64,000 nucleotides of DNA from an uncultured Bacilli bacterium (GCA_934130175.1 CAKOXP010000006.1:1-64000), one strand, 5' to 3'; numbered from the stretch's first letter, positions 50,131 to 59,590 are shown. Notes: generated from the sequence alone by a model not told the origin. A program made the numbers and translations.

Positions 50131-51814
50131 AACTAACCATATTTATAAATTGTTCCATCGAATGACTCTTATGAATTGGATATCTTGGAACTAGGTATTT
50201 GTTATCACTTCTTTTAGCTTTTCTGCTGCCTCCTACAAAAGCAAGTTTAAATCCTGCTTCTTTAACAGTTTCTAAAGCTTGAGCACTATAACTATAAAAT
50301 GGGAAACAGAAGGAATTATTATTATCAACAATAGATAAAGATTTCTTTAAATCTTCCATTAATTGTTCTTTGCTAGCACAAACAACCTGTCCTCTTCCAC
50401 AATCCCCATATTGATGCATATCATAAGTATGAGATTGAATATCTAAATTTTTAGAACGATAATTATTAACATCCCACCAACCACTTATTAAGAATAAAGT
50501 AGCATTCATATTATACTCTTCCAAAATAGGAATTAGCTTATTACCATTATGTTTACCTGTTCCCATCGCACCATCATCAACGGTAATTAAAACACTTTTT
50601 TCTGGAAGTTCTATTTCACCATACATCCATTTTGTAAATTCATCCATCTTTAAAGTTCTATAGCCATTATTCTTTAAATAATCCAAGTGTTGTCTAAATA
50701 CTTTTACATCTAGACAAATATTTTCATTACAAGATTCACCTTGACTAGAATCATAGAAGAAATGATAATTTAAAACAGGAATTGATTGTTCATTTGCTTT
50801 TGCTTTGAAAATAACTTCTTCTACTACATCTTCACCATTAACCATCTTTTTAAAATTATCTAGACTTGTAATATTTTTAATAGAATACCTATCTATAGAT
50901 TCAATATTACTATCCCTAGTTGATTTTTTATTAGTATTATTAAATTTTAATCCTGTATTATCATCAAGTAAATTTATTTTATACTCACTCTTATTATTCC
51001 AGTTTGTTAAAGTATCATTACTATTAGTTGTAGTTAATAAGATAGCATTCTTCTTTAGTCTTATTCTTTTATTTAAATACGCCTTATATTCATCAATAGA
51101 AATACTATAGTATCCTGCTTCTTTCAAATAATTAGTTTCTTCTTCTACTTTAGATAGTGGAATACAGTTAATTGTAGAACATGCCTCATTACTATAGATA
51201 GTGTCATAATTAATAACACTTATATAATTAGATTCTTCTTCTTTCGTATTTTCTTTATCTGTTAAAATATCCTTAGATGTTATTTTTAACTTCATTAAAT
51301 GATCTAGATATAAAACATAATAATAATTATCATCCATATATTCTATTGGCAAACTTAAGTTTTTCTTTATACTAAACGCTTCTTTATCATTATAATAAAA
51401 TTTAGTATTTTTAACTACTTCTATATTTTTATTAAATATTAAATAATTAGAATTTATTTTATCATCAACTACTATTTTACTAGGTTTAACATCTAAATAA
51501 TAAATATAATAATTGGTATTCTTAATTTTATAATATTTATTTTTGGTATCTTTAAATTTTTGTTTTTCAAGTGTTAAAGTAAAATCTTTAGAAAGTTTTC
51601 CAATAATTTTTTCATTCTTATCATAAATATTAATCTTTTTTGTTGTAATAACATTTGTATCATAATGTTTCTTTATATTTTTTAATAAATCATTATCAAA
51701 TTTAACATAAAGTATTAAACCAATTCCTAACAATAAAATTGAACTAATAAGACAAAAAATCATTACTTTTCTTCTGTTCTTATCCTTTTTTTGTTCACCT
51801 ATTCTCTTTTTCAT
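50129..51814 (-). CDS. Membrane-anchored polysaccharide deacetylase (NodB family)
   Basis: 561 residues; ATG 51814 behind GAGTGGGTGA. One N-terminal helix (about 20-38), then SH3-like and linker regions of about 300 residues. The catalytic NodB domain is C-terminal (about 345-560): SVLITVDDGAMGTG (metal/catalytic Asp pair), TLFLISGWWD, DIQSHTYDMH (His-x3-His metal ligands), FCFPFYSYS and VPRYPIHKS. It probably removes acetyl groups from peptidoglycan or an exopolysaccharide on the outer side. A second NodB-like segment around 215-265 (YYSISIDEYKAYLNKRI, NAILLTTTNS) looks like a worn duplicate of the catalytic motif region. Confidence 0.85.
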   Translation of the reverse strand: MKKRIGEQKKDKNRRKVMIFCLISSILLLGIGLILYVKFDNDLLKNIKKHYDTNVITTKKINIYDKNEKIIGKLSKDFTLTLEKQKFKDTKNKYYKIKNTNYYIYYLDVKPSKIVVDDKINSNYLIFNKNIEVVKNTKFYYNDKEAFSIKKNLSLPIEYMDDNYYYVLYLDHLMKLKITSKDILTDKENTKEEESNYISVINYDTIYSNEACSTINCIPLSKVEEETNYLKEAGYYSISIDEYKAYLNKRIRLKKNAILLTTTNSNDTLTNWNNKSEYKINLLDDNTGLKFNNTNKKSTRDSNIESIDRYSIKNITSLDNFKKMVNGEDVVEEVIFKAKANEQSIPVLNYHFFYDSSQGESCNENICLDVKVFRQHLDYLKNNGYRTLKMDEFTKWMYGEIELPEKSVLITVDDGAMGTGKHNGNKLIPILEEYNMNATLFLISGWWDVNNYRSKNLDIQSHTYDMHQYGDCGRGQVVCASKEQLMEDLKKSLSIVDNNNSFCFPFYSYSAQALETVKEAGFKLAFVGGSRKAKRSDNKYLVPRYPIHKSHSMEQFINMVS

Positions 51815-51891
51815 ATTCACCCACTCTTATCTTACTTCAAATTAATTATATTATAATAATTAATAATTAACAATCAAAAAAGAGGTAAATT

Positions 51892-52239
51892 TCAAACTTT
51901 CATATCATTATTCATCTTCTTACCAAAATAATCATTTAAATAATCTTTAATGATATTAATATTTCTATTTACTTCTTCTAAGTTTTCTTTATAGATAGAA
52001 TAAATTGGAATCTCTTCTAATACTTTATTTTTCTCATCTAATCTTTGTTTTATACCTGTATCAAAACCACTTCTAACATATTTTTTTTGTAACAATTTTA
52101 TATCAGTTACCAACTTTGTTAGTTCTTGATTTTTTTTCATCTTTTCTTTTAGTTCAAGACAAGTTTTATATTCATTTGAATCCTTTATATAAGAAATTAA
52201 ATCATCCAAGCTTTCATCTAATTTATTTAAGTTTTCCAT
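51892..52239 (-). CDS. ricA: YlbF/YmcA-family protein RicA
   Basis: 115 residues, mostly helical: LDDLISYIKDSNEYKTCLEL, KMKKNQELTKLVTDIKLLQK and a C-terminal helix. Size, charge pattern and its place directly after miaB (17-base overlap) match YmcA/RicA of Bacillus. RicA forms a complex with RicF and RicT that promotes RNA processing, competence, biofilm formation and Spo0A activation. Some Bacillus RicA Cys positions for Fe-S binding are not evident here; only one Cys is present. Confidence 0.85.
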   Translation of the reverse strand: MENLNKLDESLDDLISYIKDSNEYKTCLELKEKMKKNQELTKLVTDIKLLQKKYVRSGFDTGIKQRLDEKNKVLEEIPIYSIYKENLEEVNRNINIIKDYLNDYFGKKMNNDMKV

Positions 52240-53635
52240 CTAAGCTCCATGTCTTTGCTTCTGTTATTTCTACGGAAACTATATCGCCAACTTTTTTACC
52301 AGTACCTGTAAAATTAACTAGTTTATTTGTCTTTGTATATCCATAATACATATCTTTTTTAGATGATACTCCTTCAAGTAACACTTCAACTGTTTTTCCA
52401 ACTAATTCTTGATTTTTTTCTAAAAAATATTTATTAACAATATTATTTAGTCTTTGTAATCTTTCCTCTTTTTCTTCTTTGGTTGTATTATCTTTTAATT
52501 TAGCAGCAGGAGTATTTTCACGAGGTGAAAAAATAAAAGTGAAAGCATTATCAAATTTACAGTACTCTGCTATTTCTAAAGTCTCTAAAAAGTCAGATTC
52601 TTCTTCACCTGGGAAACCTACAATGATATCTGTTGAAATACTTACATTAGGAATTGTCTTTTTAATTTTATCAAATAAAGTTAAATAACTTTCTTTAGTA
52701 TAACGTCTTCCCATTAATTTTAAAACTCTACTACTTCCAGATTGAATTGGTAAATGAATACTAGGCATAATATTTTCATATTTAGCTATTTTTTCAATCA
52801 TACTATCGGTAAAATCCCATGGATGTGAAGTCATAAATCTAATTCTTGGAATATTTGTTTTACTTACATCTTCTAATAACTCACCAAGTCCATAATCATC
52901 ATATAAATCTTTACCATAAGCATTAACATTTTGTCCAAGTAAAGTTACTTCTTTATAACCTTCTTCAACTAAAGTATTTATCTCTTTTAAAATATCTTCT
53001 TTTTTTCTACTTCTTTGTCCACCCCTAGTATATGGAACTATACAGTAAGTACAAAATTTATCACAACCATAAATAATATTAACATATGCTTTATAATTTT
53101 TATCCCTCTTAACAGGCATATCTTCAATTAGATCTCCCTCTTTTGAAAATACTTCTATTGTTTGAACTTTACTTTCAATAGCTTTATCTAAAATTTCTGG
53201 TAATTGATATAAATTATGAGTTCCAAAGACGAAATTAACAAATTTATAATCTTTTAATATTTCATCAATAACTCCTTGTTCTTGAGCCATACATCCACAT
53301 AACCCAACAATTAAATCAGGGTTAGTAGTTTCTTTTATATGTTTTAATCTTCCAAGCATTCCAAAGGCTTTATTATGAGCATTTTCTCTAATAGAACATG
53401 TATTTAATAATACTAGATCAGCATCATCATACCTTTCACATTTACTAAAACCTAGACTCTCTATCATCGCACTAATATTTTCACTATCATGCTCATTCAT
53501 TTGGCAACCATAAGTTTTAATAAAGTATTTCTTACCCTTGTATTTATTTAAATATTTTTCATCTATATTATAATTAACAGTTTTATACTCTTTAGCTTTT
53601 CTCAATCTTGCTTCTTTATAATTTGGTAAATTCAT
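52223..53635 (-). CDS. miaB: tRNA-2-methylthio-N6-dimethylallyladenosine synthase MiaB
   Basis: 470 residues. The start at 53635 is tentative; a GTG at 53650 is in frame but neither has a strong ribosome-binding site. An N-terminal UPF0004 domain with KTYGCQMNEHDSE and two further Cys (LLNTCSIREN, LCGCMAQE) binds the auxiliary cluster. The radical-SAM motif is YGCDKFCTYCIVPYTRG, followed by a C-terminal TRAM domain (VEVLLEG, YTKTNKLVNFTG). It methylthiolates A37 of tRNAs reading UNN codons. First gene of the miaB-ricA pair. Confidence 0.94.
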   Translation of the reverse strand: MNLPNYKEARLRKAKEYKTVNYNIDEKYLNKYKGKKYFIKTYGCQMNEHDSENISAMIESLGFSKCERYDDADLVLLNTCSIRENAHNKAFGMLGRLKHIKETTNPDLIVGLCGCMAQEQGVIDEILKDYKFVNFVFGTHNLYQLPEILDKAIESKVQTIEVFSKEGDLIEDMPVKRDKNYKAYVNIIYGCDKFCTYCIVPYTRGGQRSRKKEDILKEINTLVEEGYKEVTLLGQNVNAYGKDLYDDYGLGELLEDVSKTNIPRIRFMTSHPWDFTDSMIEKIAKYENIMPSIHLPIQSGSSRVLKLMGRRYTKESYLTLFDKIKKTIPNVSISTDIIVGFPGEEESDFLETLEIAEYCKFDNAFTFIFSPRENTPAAKLKDNTTKEEKEERLQRLNNIVNKYFLEKNQELVGKTVEVLLEGVSSKKDMYYGYTKTNKLVNFTGTGKKVGDIVSVEITEAKTWSLDGKLK

Positions 53636-53677
53636 AAATCTCACATCCACTTCTTTTAGTATTATATAAATAGAAAG

Positions 53678-53718
53678 AAAAAAAGTAAAGAGAACATTTT
53701 CTTATTTCTTTACTTTTA
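53678..53718 (-). terminator. Terminator after the 190-residue gene
   Basis: AAAGTAAAGA pairs with TCTTTACTTT around a central loop, then T residues, on the minus strand; it overlaps the end of the coding region. Confidence 0.65.
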
Positions 53719-54274
53719 CATTTGCTTTTTCTTTAACTAAATCACTGAAGAAATATTTATCATCTTCATAAACCACATATTTTTTTGGCTGTTCCACCTT
53801 ACCATCAAGATTATCTAAATACTTATCAAAATCACCATTATTCAAGATAAAGTCTAAGACTCTTAAATCACAAATATCAGCTAATTCTTCTTTTCTTCCA
53901 CTTACTCTTCCTTTAAACAAAGGTAATATTTTATTAGCCATCTTTGTGTTATCTTCAAATGTTGCGACACTGTAAGCATTAACTATTTTTTTATAAGTAA
54001 CATCTGTATCTTCATCAATAAAATTTTCAGGATGTGAAAGAATAAAACGTCCTAAAATACTATCTTTTCTTAAAGCAACATCATCATTTATAAATATTCC
54101 TTGTTTCTTTGCAAAAGTAAAAAGGCCAAAATAAACAGATTGTAATTCTTCATATACCGCCAAATCTATTCTTTCATCATCAACTAAAAATAATGATAAT
54201 CCATTTATTTTGACTGGAATAGTAATATATTCATCATTAGTCTTAATACTTTTATAACGTACCTTACTTTGCAT
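53702..54274 (-). CDS. Uncharacterised cytoplasmic protein
   Basis: 190 residues, SD AAGGAGGG. It has an N-terminal beta-rich part (YITIPVKINGLSLFLVDDER), then helices with many Asp/Lys and a Lys-rich end. No signal, membrane helix or familiar motif. It lies between the ankyrin gene and miaB with its own terminator. The compact alpha/beta composition suggests a folded enzyme or regulator, but no function can be given. Confidence 0.6.
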   Translation of the reverse strand: MQSKVRYKSIKTNDEYITIPVKINGLSLFLVDDERIDLAVYEELQSVYFGLFTFAKKQGIFINDDVALRKDSILGRFILSHPENFIDEDTDVTYKKIVNAYSVATFEDNTKMANKILPLFKGRVSGRKEELADICDLRVLDFILNNGDFDKYLDNLDGKVEQPKKYVVYEDDKYFFSDLVKEKANVKVKK

Positions 54275-54326
54275 ATGAACCCTCCTTGTTACAAATATTA
54301 TAATAATTATTATTTATTTTTACAAG

Positions 54327-54358
54327 AAAAAAGCAACAATTATTAAAATTATTGCTTT
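54327..54358 (-). terminator. Terminator after the ankyrin gene
   Basis: AAGCAATAATT and a near-complement (TAATTGTTGCTT) form a long stem followed by T residues on the minus strand. Confidence 0.7.
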
Positions 54359-55037
54359 AAACAAATTCACTTATCATCACTTCTAGGCTTTGATATTTAT
54401 TTTTCATTAGTTCATTTTTTATAATATCCATATTCTTAACTATTTCTTTGATTAATTCTTGAAGGTTCGGTAATAATGATTCTTTCTTCTCTAAACTTGA
54501 AATAATTGATTTTAAATTATCTAGTTTTGAATACTTTCCATAACTACTATTAGTAATATATGTATCAAATATCTTTTTAAATGACATTACATCTATATTA
54601 TTAAATCTTTTATCTTCTAAAATTTTTAAAGTTGTATAAATATAATTTTCATTAATTGCTTTATCAAGTAATGTTTCCCCTTTTTTGTTTTTAATATTAG
54701 GAGAAAATTCTTTATTTTTTTTCAATTGTTTAATTATATCTAGTACGTATACATAATTAATACCTGCTAAATAATGTCCAAATGTATTACCATCGTAATT
54801 TTGATGATTTACATTCCAATTTTTATTTTTCATATATTTTAAAACTAAATCATATTGTCTAGCCTTTAATAATCTTGTTATAACATCATTAGAAGCATTA
54901 TCAACTTCATTAACACTGACAATTTTTTTTGAAAGTAATTTATCTACTAATTCAAAATGTCCTTCCTTAATTAAATCAAAAATCAGGGATGGATCTTCTT
55001 CACATGCTTTTATTGCTTTTAATTCATTATAAAACAT
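54357..55037 (-). CDS. Ankyrin-repeat-like protein
   Basis: 226 residues; ATG 55037 behind AGAGGTG. Four or five helix-pair units resemble ankyrin repeats, most clearly NYDGNTFGHYLAGINYVYVL and NKKGETLLDKAINENYIYTT; others are degenerate (ASNDVITRLLKARQYDLV). The last 50 residues form a helical tail. Such proteins bind partner proteins in the cytoplasm. It has a perfect consensus vegetative promoter, so it should be well expressed. Confidence 0.75.
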   Translation of the reverse strand: MFYNELKAIKACEEDPSLIFDLIKEGHFELVDKLLSKKIVSVNEVDNASNDVITRLLKARQYDLVLKYMKNKNWNVNHQNYDGNTFGHYLAGINYVYVLDIIKQLKKNKEFSPNIKNKKGETLLDKAINENYIYTTLKILEDKRFNNIDVMSFKKIFDTYITNSSYGKYSKLDNLKSIISSLEKKESLLPNLQELIKEIVKNMDIIKNELMKNKYQSLEVMISEFV

Positions 55038-55071
55038 AATTAACACCTCTTATTTCACGTGACAGTTTCAT

Positions 55072-55100
55072 ATTATACCAAAAAATACTCATTCTGTCAA
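55072..55100 (-). promoter_or_regulatory. Consensus sigma-A promoter of the ankyrin gene
   Basis: On the minus strand TTGACA, 17 bases, TATAAT, about 34 bases before the ATG. Confidence 0.8.
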
Positions 55101-55217
55101 TTTTTAATAGTGATACACCTACTAATATTATTGTGATAAAGAAGGATAAATAATATACAAAATTATAGTATTTTAGATATTTTTTTGATATACTAAAATC
55201 TATAAAGGAGAGTGTAT

Positions 55218-55739
55218 ATGAAAAAATTTATATTAGTTTTAATGTGTATTTTAGTTTTGACAGGATGTAGTTTGAAATCAACAAAAACAGGTAGTAAGAA
55301 AATAAATAGTTATGATAATAAATTTCAAGTAACAGTACCAGGAGATTGGACTACTTCCAAAAATAAAGGTGATTTAAATTCTTCTGCTAGCATTGAAGTA
55401 CAAGATTCTGAAAAACAAAAATATATGATTGCAATCACTGAAGCTAAAGCCGATTTAGCAATGGACTTTCAAAAATATCAAGAAACTATCTTTAGTCAAA
55501 ATGCAAAAAATTATGATACTGAATTTAAAGACATAAAAGATATTAATATTAACGGAAAAGCTTGTAAATATGTTGATTTTAAAACAACACAAGAAACAGC
55601 AAATATTTATATGAGAATATATGCAGTTGAAACAAATAATTATTATAGTCAAATATTAATATGGACAACTTATAGTCAAAAAGATGATGTACAAAAAGAA
55701 TTTGATAATATCATCTCATCATTTAAAGAAGTTAAATAA
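55218..55739 (+). CDS. Lipoprotein with PsbP/MOG-like domain
   Basis: 173 residues; ATG 55218 follows AAAGGAGAG. Signal with lipobox VLTGC (Cys17). The mature part has the PsbP-like pattern common in Firmicute lipoproteins: DNKFQVTVPGDWTTSKN, then SASIEVQDSEKQKYMIAITE, a helix with KYQETIFSQ, a strand INGKACKYVDFKT and the ending FDNIISSFKEV. Function of these proteins is unknown. It is the only plus-strand gene in the right half of the window, convergent with the C39-type gene. Confidence 0.8.
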   Translation: MKKFILVLMCILVLTGCSLKSTKTGSKKINSYDNKFQVTVPGDWTTSKNKGDLNSSASIEVQDSEKQKYMIAITEAKADLAMDFQKYQETIFSQNAKNYDTEFKDIKDININGKACKYVDFKTTQETANIYMRIYAVETNNYYSQILIWTTYSQKDDVQKEFDNIISSFKEVK

Positions 55740-55744
55740 CAATT

Positions 55745-55769
55745 AGGCATCAATATATGCCTTTTTTTT
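55745..55769 (+). terminator. Terminator of the lipoprotein gene
   Basis: AGGCAT and ATGCCT stem, loop of six bases, then eight T residues on the plus strand. Confidence 0.8.
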
Positions 55770-55793
55770 GCGCAAATAAAAATGTTATTATTT

Positions 55794-57047
55794 CTAGGAA
55801 ATAATAACAGATCTTTTGCCAGTCGCATTATATATTTTCTCAACAGTATTCTTTGAAACAATCCATTTTGTTCTACCATCATCATGAGTCCATGGGTCAG
55901 TTATAATTTGTTCTTTAGTAATACTATTATACCCTGTTAGTAATAGAACATGAATATTTTTAGGTGCATTTTCAATATATGGTTTTGGAGTCTTAATTTT
56001 AGCCGTCAAATAAATAACTACAGGATTACCAGCCTGTATTTGAGCATCTAATTCATCTAATGATTTACCTGTCCCATCAATAACCCCATTATTCGAAGAT
56101 GAATCACGACCATATTTAGCTAGAGGTTGTGGTGCAATCCAATGAGGAACATTAGTAGGCTCAATTCCATATATATCATATGTAAATCCACTAAATGGAT
56201 CAGAACTTTTTGGAACATTTTCAGCATAAGTTTTTAAATCCATATTTCTTAAATAACCCTTATATTGTAATCCCATTAATAATGAAGCTACTTCACATCC
56301 ATTTAAAACATTATTTTTATTCTGACTGATATATGGTACATCAAGAATAGTCCATGCTGCAGCAATCTGCCTTTTTCTTTCCTCTTCTTGTCTTTTTCTT
56401 TCTAATTCTTCCCTTCTAGAAAGTTCTGAATTAACTTTATCCAAATAAACTTGTTGTTCAGAAAAAATATCTTTTTGTTTTAATCCCTGTTGTTTTACAA
56501 CTGCACTATTATACATATCTCTTGTCACTTCAGGTTTTACCTCATTAAAAGTGGCATCAGTAAATAATAAACTTATTGTTTGTTTCACATCATTAATCTG
56601 AAGAATTTGGTTATTCATTTCTTCTATTTTAGGACTTAATAACTTCTGATATTTTCTTGGAATTTTTTTATTTTTACTTTTTATCTCATCAAGTATAACA
56701 ACAGTAGTATCTGAATTTAAAATATCATTAGTAAAGCTACTATTTATTTTATCCCTTAATAATACAAAATCTGTCAAACTACTTAATTCATTATCCATTT
56801 TCACTTTTTTATCATCATAAGCAATATTTGAAACTTGTTTTTTAACACTTTTGATTTCTTCCATAGTTAAATCAGAACGTGGTACAGATTTATTAGCAGT
56901 AGAAAATAATTTACGATATGATTTATATGTCATTTCATACTGTTTTTGTTGCATATTAATGACTTTTTTAGCACAAATAAAACAAGTAACCGAAAGTACT
57001 ATACATAAAGAACCTAAAACTATACCTATTACTCTTTTCTTTTTCAT
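55794..57047 (-). CDS. C39-like cysteine peptidase with coiled-coil stalk
   Basis: 417 residues. An N-terminal anchor helix (about 6-25) is followed by about 175 residues of charged helix with heptad spacing (ending RREELERKRQEEERKRQIAA). The C-terminal domain (about 232-417) is of the Peptidase_C39_2 type: ILDVPYISQNKNNVLNGCEV (catalytic Cys), VVIYLTAKI, KNIHVLLLTGYN (His) and IITDPWTHDDG (Asp). It would act outside the cell, cutting peptide or peptidoglycan cross-links at a distance from the membrane. A TTGACA-17-TATTCT promoter lies upstream. Confidence 0.82.
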   Translation of the reverse strand: MKKKRVIGIVLGSLCIVLSVTCFICAKKVINMQQKQYEMTYKSYRKLFSTANKSVPRSDLTMEEIKSVKKQVSNIAYDDKKVKMDNELSSLTDFVLLRDKINSSFTNDILNSDTTVVILDEIKSKNKKIPRKYQKLLSPKIEEMNNQILQINDVKQTISLLFTDATFNEVKPEVTRDMYNSAVVKQQGLKQKDIFSEQQVYLDKVNSELSRREELERKRQEEERKRQIAAAWTILDVPYISQNKNNVLNGCEVASLLMGLQYKGYLRNMDLKTYAENVPKSSDPFSGFTYDIYGIEPTNVPHWIAPQPLAKYGRDSSSNNGVIDGTGKSLDELDAQIQAGNPVVIYLTAKIKTPKPYIENAPKNIHVLLLTGYNSITKEQIITDPWTHDDGRTKWIVSKNTVEKIYNATGKRSVIIS

Positions 57048-57073
57048 TTAAAACCTCTATACTCTCTATTATC

Positions 57074-57102
57074 AGAATAATAAATACATATATTGATGTC
57101 AA
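57074..57102 (-). promoter_or_regulatory. Sigma-A promoter of the C39-type peptidase gene
   Basis: On the minus strand TTGACA, 17 bases, TATTCT, about 27 bases before the ATG. Confidence 0.65.
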
Positions 57103-57143
57103 TAATTTTGAATAGTAATTAATAAAATTTACATTATGTTTAC

Positions 57144-57170
57144 AAAAAAAGAAATGTACATATACATTTC
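57144..57170 (-). terminator. Terminator of the dipeptidase-serS operon
   Basis: GAAATGTA and TACATTTC stem followed by seven T residues on the minus strand, about ten bases after the serS stop. Confidence 0.75.
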
Positions 57171-57180
57171 AAAATTTATC

Positions 57181-58470
57181 CTATTTTTCTTTAGGTTTAA
57201 TTACTTCTAATCCACCCATATATGGTTGTAAAACTTTTGGTACTTTAATAGAACCATCTTTTTGGTAGTTGTTTTCTATCACTCCAATTAATCCTCTTGG
57301 AGAAGCAACTACTGTGTTGTTTAAAGTTGAAACTAAATAATTTCCAGTTTTTCCTTTAGCACGAATTGATAAACGTCTTGCTTGAGCATCACCTAATGTT
57401 GAACATGAACCAACTTCAAAGTATGTTTTTTGTCTTGGACTCCAAGCTTCTACATCACATGATTTTACCTTTAAATCAGCTAAATCACCTGAACAACATT
57501 CAAGAGTTCTGACAGGTACATCTAAGCTTCTAAAATATTCAACAGTATATTTCCACATTTTGTTATACCAATCCATTGCATCTTCGCTCTTACATAAAAC
57601 TACCATTTCTTCTTTTTCAAATTGATGAACACGGTAAAGTCCTCTTTCTTCAATTCCATGAGCACCAACTTCTTTTCTGAAGCATGGAGAATATGATGTC
57701 ATTGCGATTGGTAAGTCTTTCTCATCAATTAATTGTCCTTTAAATTTACCAATCATTGAATGTTCACTTGTTCCAATTAAATATAAATCTTCATTTTCAA
57801 TTTTATACATCATAGCATCCATCTCATCAAAAGACATAACACCATCAACAACATCACTACGAATCATAAATGGTGGAATACAATAAGTAAAGCCTTTATC
57901 AATCATAAAATCTCTAGCATAAGCTATCATAGCTTCATGAAGTCTAGCAATATCTCCCATTAAATAGTAGAAACCATTACCAGATACTCTTCCTGCAGAT
58001 TCTTTGTCTAATCCTCCCAATCTTTCAATGATATCAGCGTGATATGGAATCTCATAATCAGGAACAACTGGCTCTCCAAATCTTTCATTTTCAACGTTGA
58101 AACTATCATCTCTTCCAATTGGAACAGATGGATCTAAAATATTTGGAATAACCATCATCTTTTCTTTCAAAGATTTTGTAAGTTCTTTTTCTTCTTCTTC
58201 TATTTTTTCTAACTTTTCATTTATTTCCACTACCTGTTGTTTTTTTAGATTTGCTTCTTCTTGCTTTTTTTCTCTAAATAGAACACCTATTTCATCACTA
58301 GTTTTATTTCTTTCTTGTCTTAAGCTGTCCCCCGTTTGTTTTAAGTTTCTAATCTTTTCGTCTAACTCAACAACCTCATCTACTAAAGGTAGTTTTTGAT
58401 CTTGAAATTTTTTCTTAATATTTTCTTTTACTAATTCTTTATTTTCTCTTACAAATTTTATATCTAACAT
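57181..58470 (-). CDS. serS: Seryl-tRNA synthetase
   Basis: 429 residues. The N-terminal antiparallel coiled-coil arm spans about 1-110; class II motifs 1-3 follow: motif 1 around PPFMIRSDVVDGV, motif 2 FRKEVGAHGIEERGLYRVHQ and motif 3 near GLIGVIENNYQ. The serine-binding TSEHSMIG and YFEVGSCSTLGDAQARR are intact. It charges tRNA-Ser. The gene starts two bases after the dipeptidase stop, under control of the upstream T-box. Confidence 0.96.
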   Translation of the reverse strand: MLDIKFVRENKELVKENIKKKFQDQKLPLVDEVVELDEKIRNLKQTGDSLRQERNKTSDEIGVLFREKKQEEANLKKQQVVEINEKLEKIEEEEKELTKSLKEKMMVIPNILDPSVPIGRDDSFNVENERFGEPVVPDYEIPYHADIIERLGGLDKESAGRVSGNGFYYLMGDIARLHEAMIAYARDFMIDKGFTYCIPPFMIRSDVVDGVMSFDEMDAMMYKIENEDLYLIGTSEHSMIGKFKGQLIDEKDLPIAMTSYSPCFRKEVGAHGIEERGLYRVHQFEKEEMVVLCKSEDAMDWYNKMWKYTVEYFRSLDVPVRTLECCSGDLADLKVKSCDVEAWSPRQKTYFEVGSCSTLGDAQARRLSIRAKGKTGNYLVSTLNNTVVASPRGLIGVIENNYQKDGSIKVPKVLQPYMGGLEVIKPKEK

Positions 58471-58472
58471 TA

Positions 58473-59381
58473 CTATCTCTCCTCTATTAATCTTTCTCCA
58501 TTAACTCTAATTATTTTATTAATTTCTTCTTCATTATAATAATTTTTTAATATATTAGTCAAATCTTTCTTAATACTTTTATGATTTAATAAACTAATAT
58601 CTTCATCTATATTAAATAATACTGTCGCAAACTCCATATTATCAGTAGCAATCATAACATTGTCAATTCCAACAATACTTTCTACATGTTTAATATGATT
58701 CAAATAATTTTCTTCTAAATTTTTTTCATCTACATTTATAAAAGGACCATAACCAACCAAACCTATCATCCCCGACAAATCTTTTATTGCCCTAATTTGT
58801 TCATCATCTAAATTTCTTTTATTTTGACATAATAAATAACTATTCGAGTGACTTGCGATTACCTTTATCTTATAACCATCATTTTTTAACACATTAAGTA
58901 ATTCTATACTATCCCAAAATGTATTTTTATTCATATGAGATAAATCTATTGAAATACCTAAACTAACAGCCTTCTTAATAAAACTTTTACCTAAATCAGT
59001 TAAACCTTTACAAGATCTATTACCCGATCCATACTTATTTTCATTATTCCAAACAAGTAAAATATTTCTAAGACCCAAATCATAAAGTTTTTCTAACTCA
59101 TCTTCATCTTTTATATAGTCACAACCCTCAATACTATAAATAACCAACTTATCAGGAAAGTACTTTTCAAATAAGTTGGTACTTATTTTGAACATTTCTA
59201 AAACATCAATACTTTCTATTTGTAACTCTTCTTTCATTTCAGCTTTACTCATGAAATAGAGATTGGCTATCAAAGAAGATACATCAGCTAAATCATCTTG
59301 TAATTTTTCAATATATGAAAAATCATTTTTTAAATAACAACAATAAAGAATTGTTAATAAATCATAATGTGCATCAAACAA
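58473..59381 (-). CDS. Membrane-dipeptidase-family (M19) hydrolase, TTG start
   Basis: 302 residues. The best start is a TTG at 59381 (opening FDAHYDLLTILY) because TTAGGAG lies eight bases upstream. M19 metal ligands: DAHYD at the N-terminus, ISIDLSHMNKNTF (His) and IKVIASHSNSYLLCQNKRNL (His). GIDNVMIATDN is the usual closing Asp segment. M19 enzymes hydrolyse dipeptides or related beta-lactam and N-acyl compounds with two zinc ions. The glutamate bridging ligand found in classic members is not obvious. It precedes serS in a serine-type T-box operon, so a role in liberating serine or sensing dipeptides is plausible. Confidence 0.82.
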   Translation of the reverse strand: MFDAHYDLLTILYCCYLKNDFSYIEKLQDDLADVSSLIANLYFMSKAEMKEELQIESIDVLEMFKISTNLFEKYFPDKLVIYSIEGCDYIKDEDELEKLYDLGLRNILLVWNNENKYGSGNRSCKGLTDLGKSFIKKAVSLGISIDLSHMNKNTFWDSIELLNVLKNDGYKIKVIASHSNSYLLCQNKRNLDDEQIRAIKDLSGMIGLVGYGPFINVDEKNLEENYLNHIKHVESIVGIDNVMIATDNMEFATVLFNIDEDISLLNHKSIKKDLTNILKNYYNEEEINKIIRVNGERLIEER

Positions 59382-59397
59382 AATATCATCTCCTAAC

Positions 59398-59590
59398 AAA
59401 AAAAGAATAGTACACCAAGGAGTGCTTACAGCACGGTACCATCCTTTTATTTTCTTAATTTAAATAACGGAAATCATCCGGGAATTAATCCATCTATAGA
59501 GTAGACAAATAAGATTTTATAATTATTTTCACCAACCATAATCTCTCTTAAATAAAATTACTTATTATTATCTCTAATTATTGATTTGTC
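59398..59590 (-). promoter_or_regulatory. T-box leader (serine-type) of the dipeptidase-serS operon
   Basis: On the minus strand the conserved T-box core reads AGGATGGTACCGTGC (plus 59431-59445). It is followed by GCACTCC, a GGTGTACT arm and a T run (complement of 59398-59404), forming the terminator/antiterminator switch. Upstream, AGAGAGATTATGGTTGGTG (59530-59548) supplies the AG-bulge and GNUG motifs of stem I. In the presumed specifier loop, TCT (plus 59503-59505) is followed by A, which reads as a serine codon. Uncharged tRNA-Ser would favour read-through. Confidence 0.8.
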
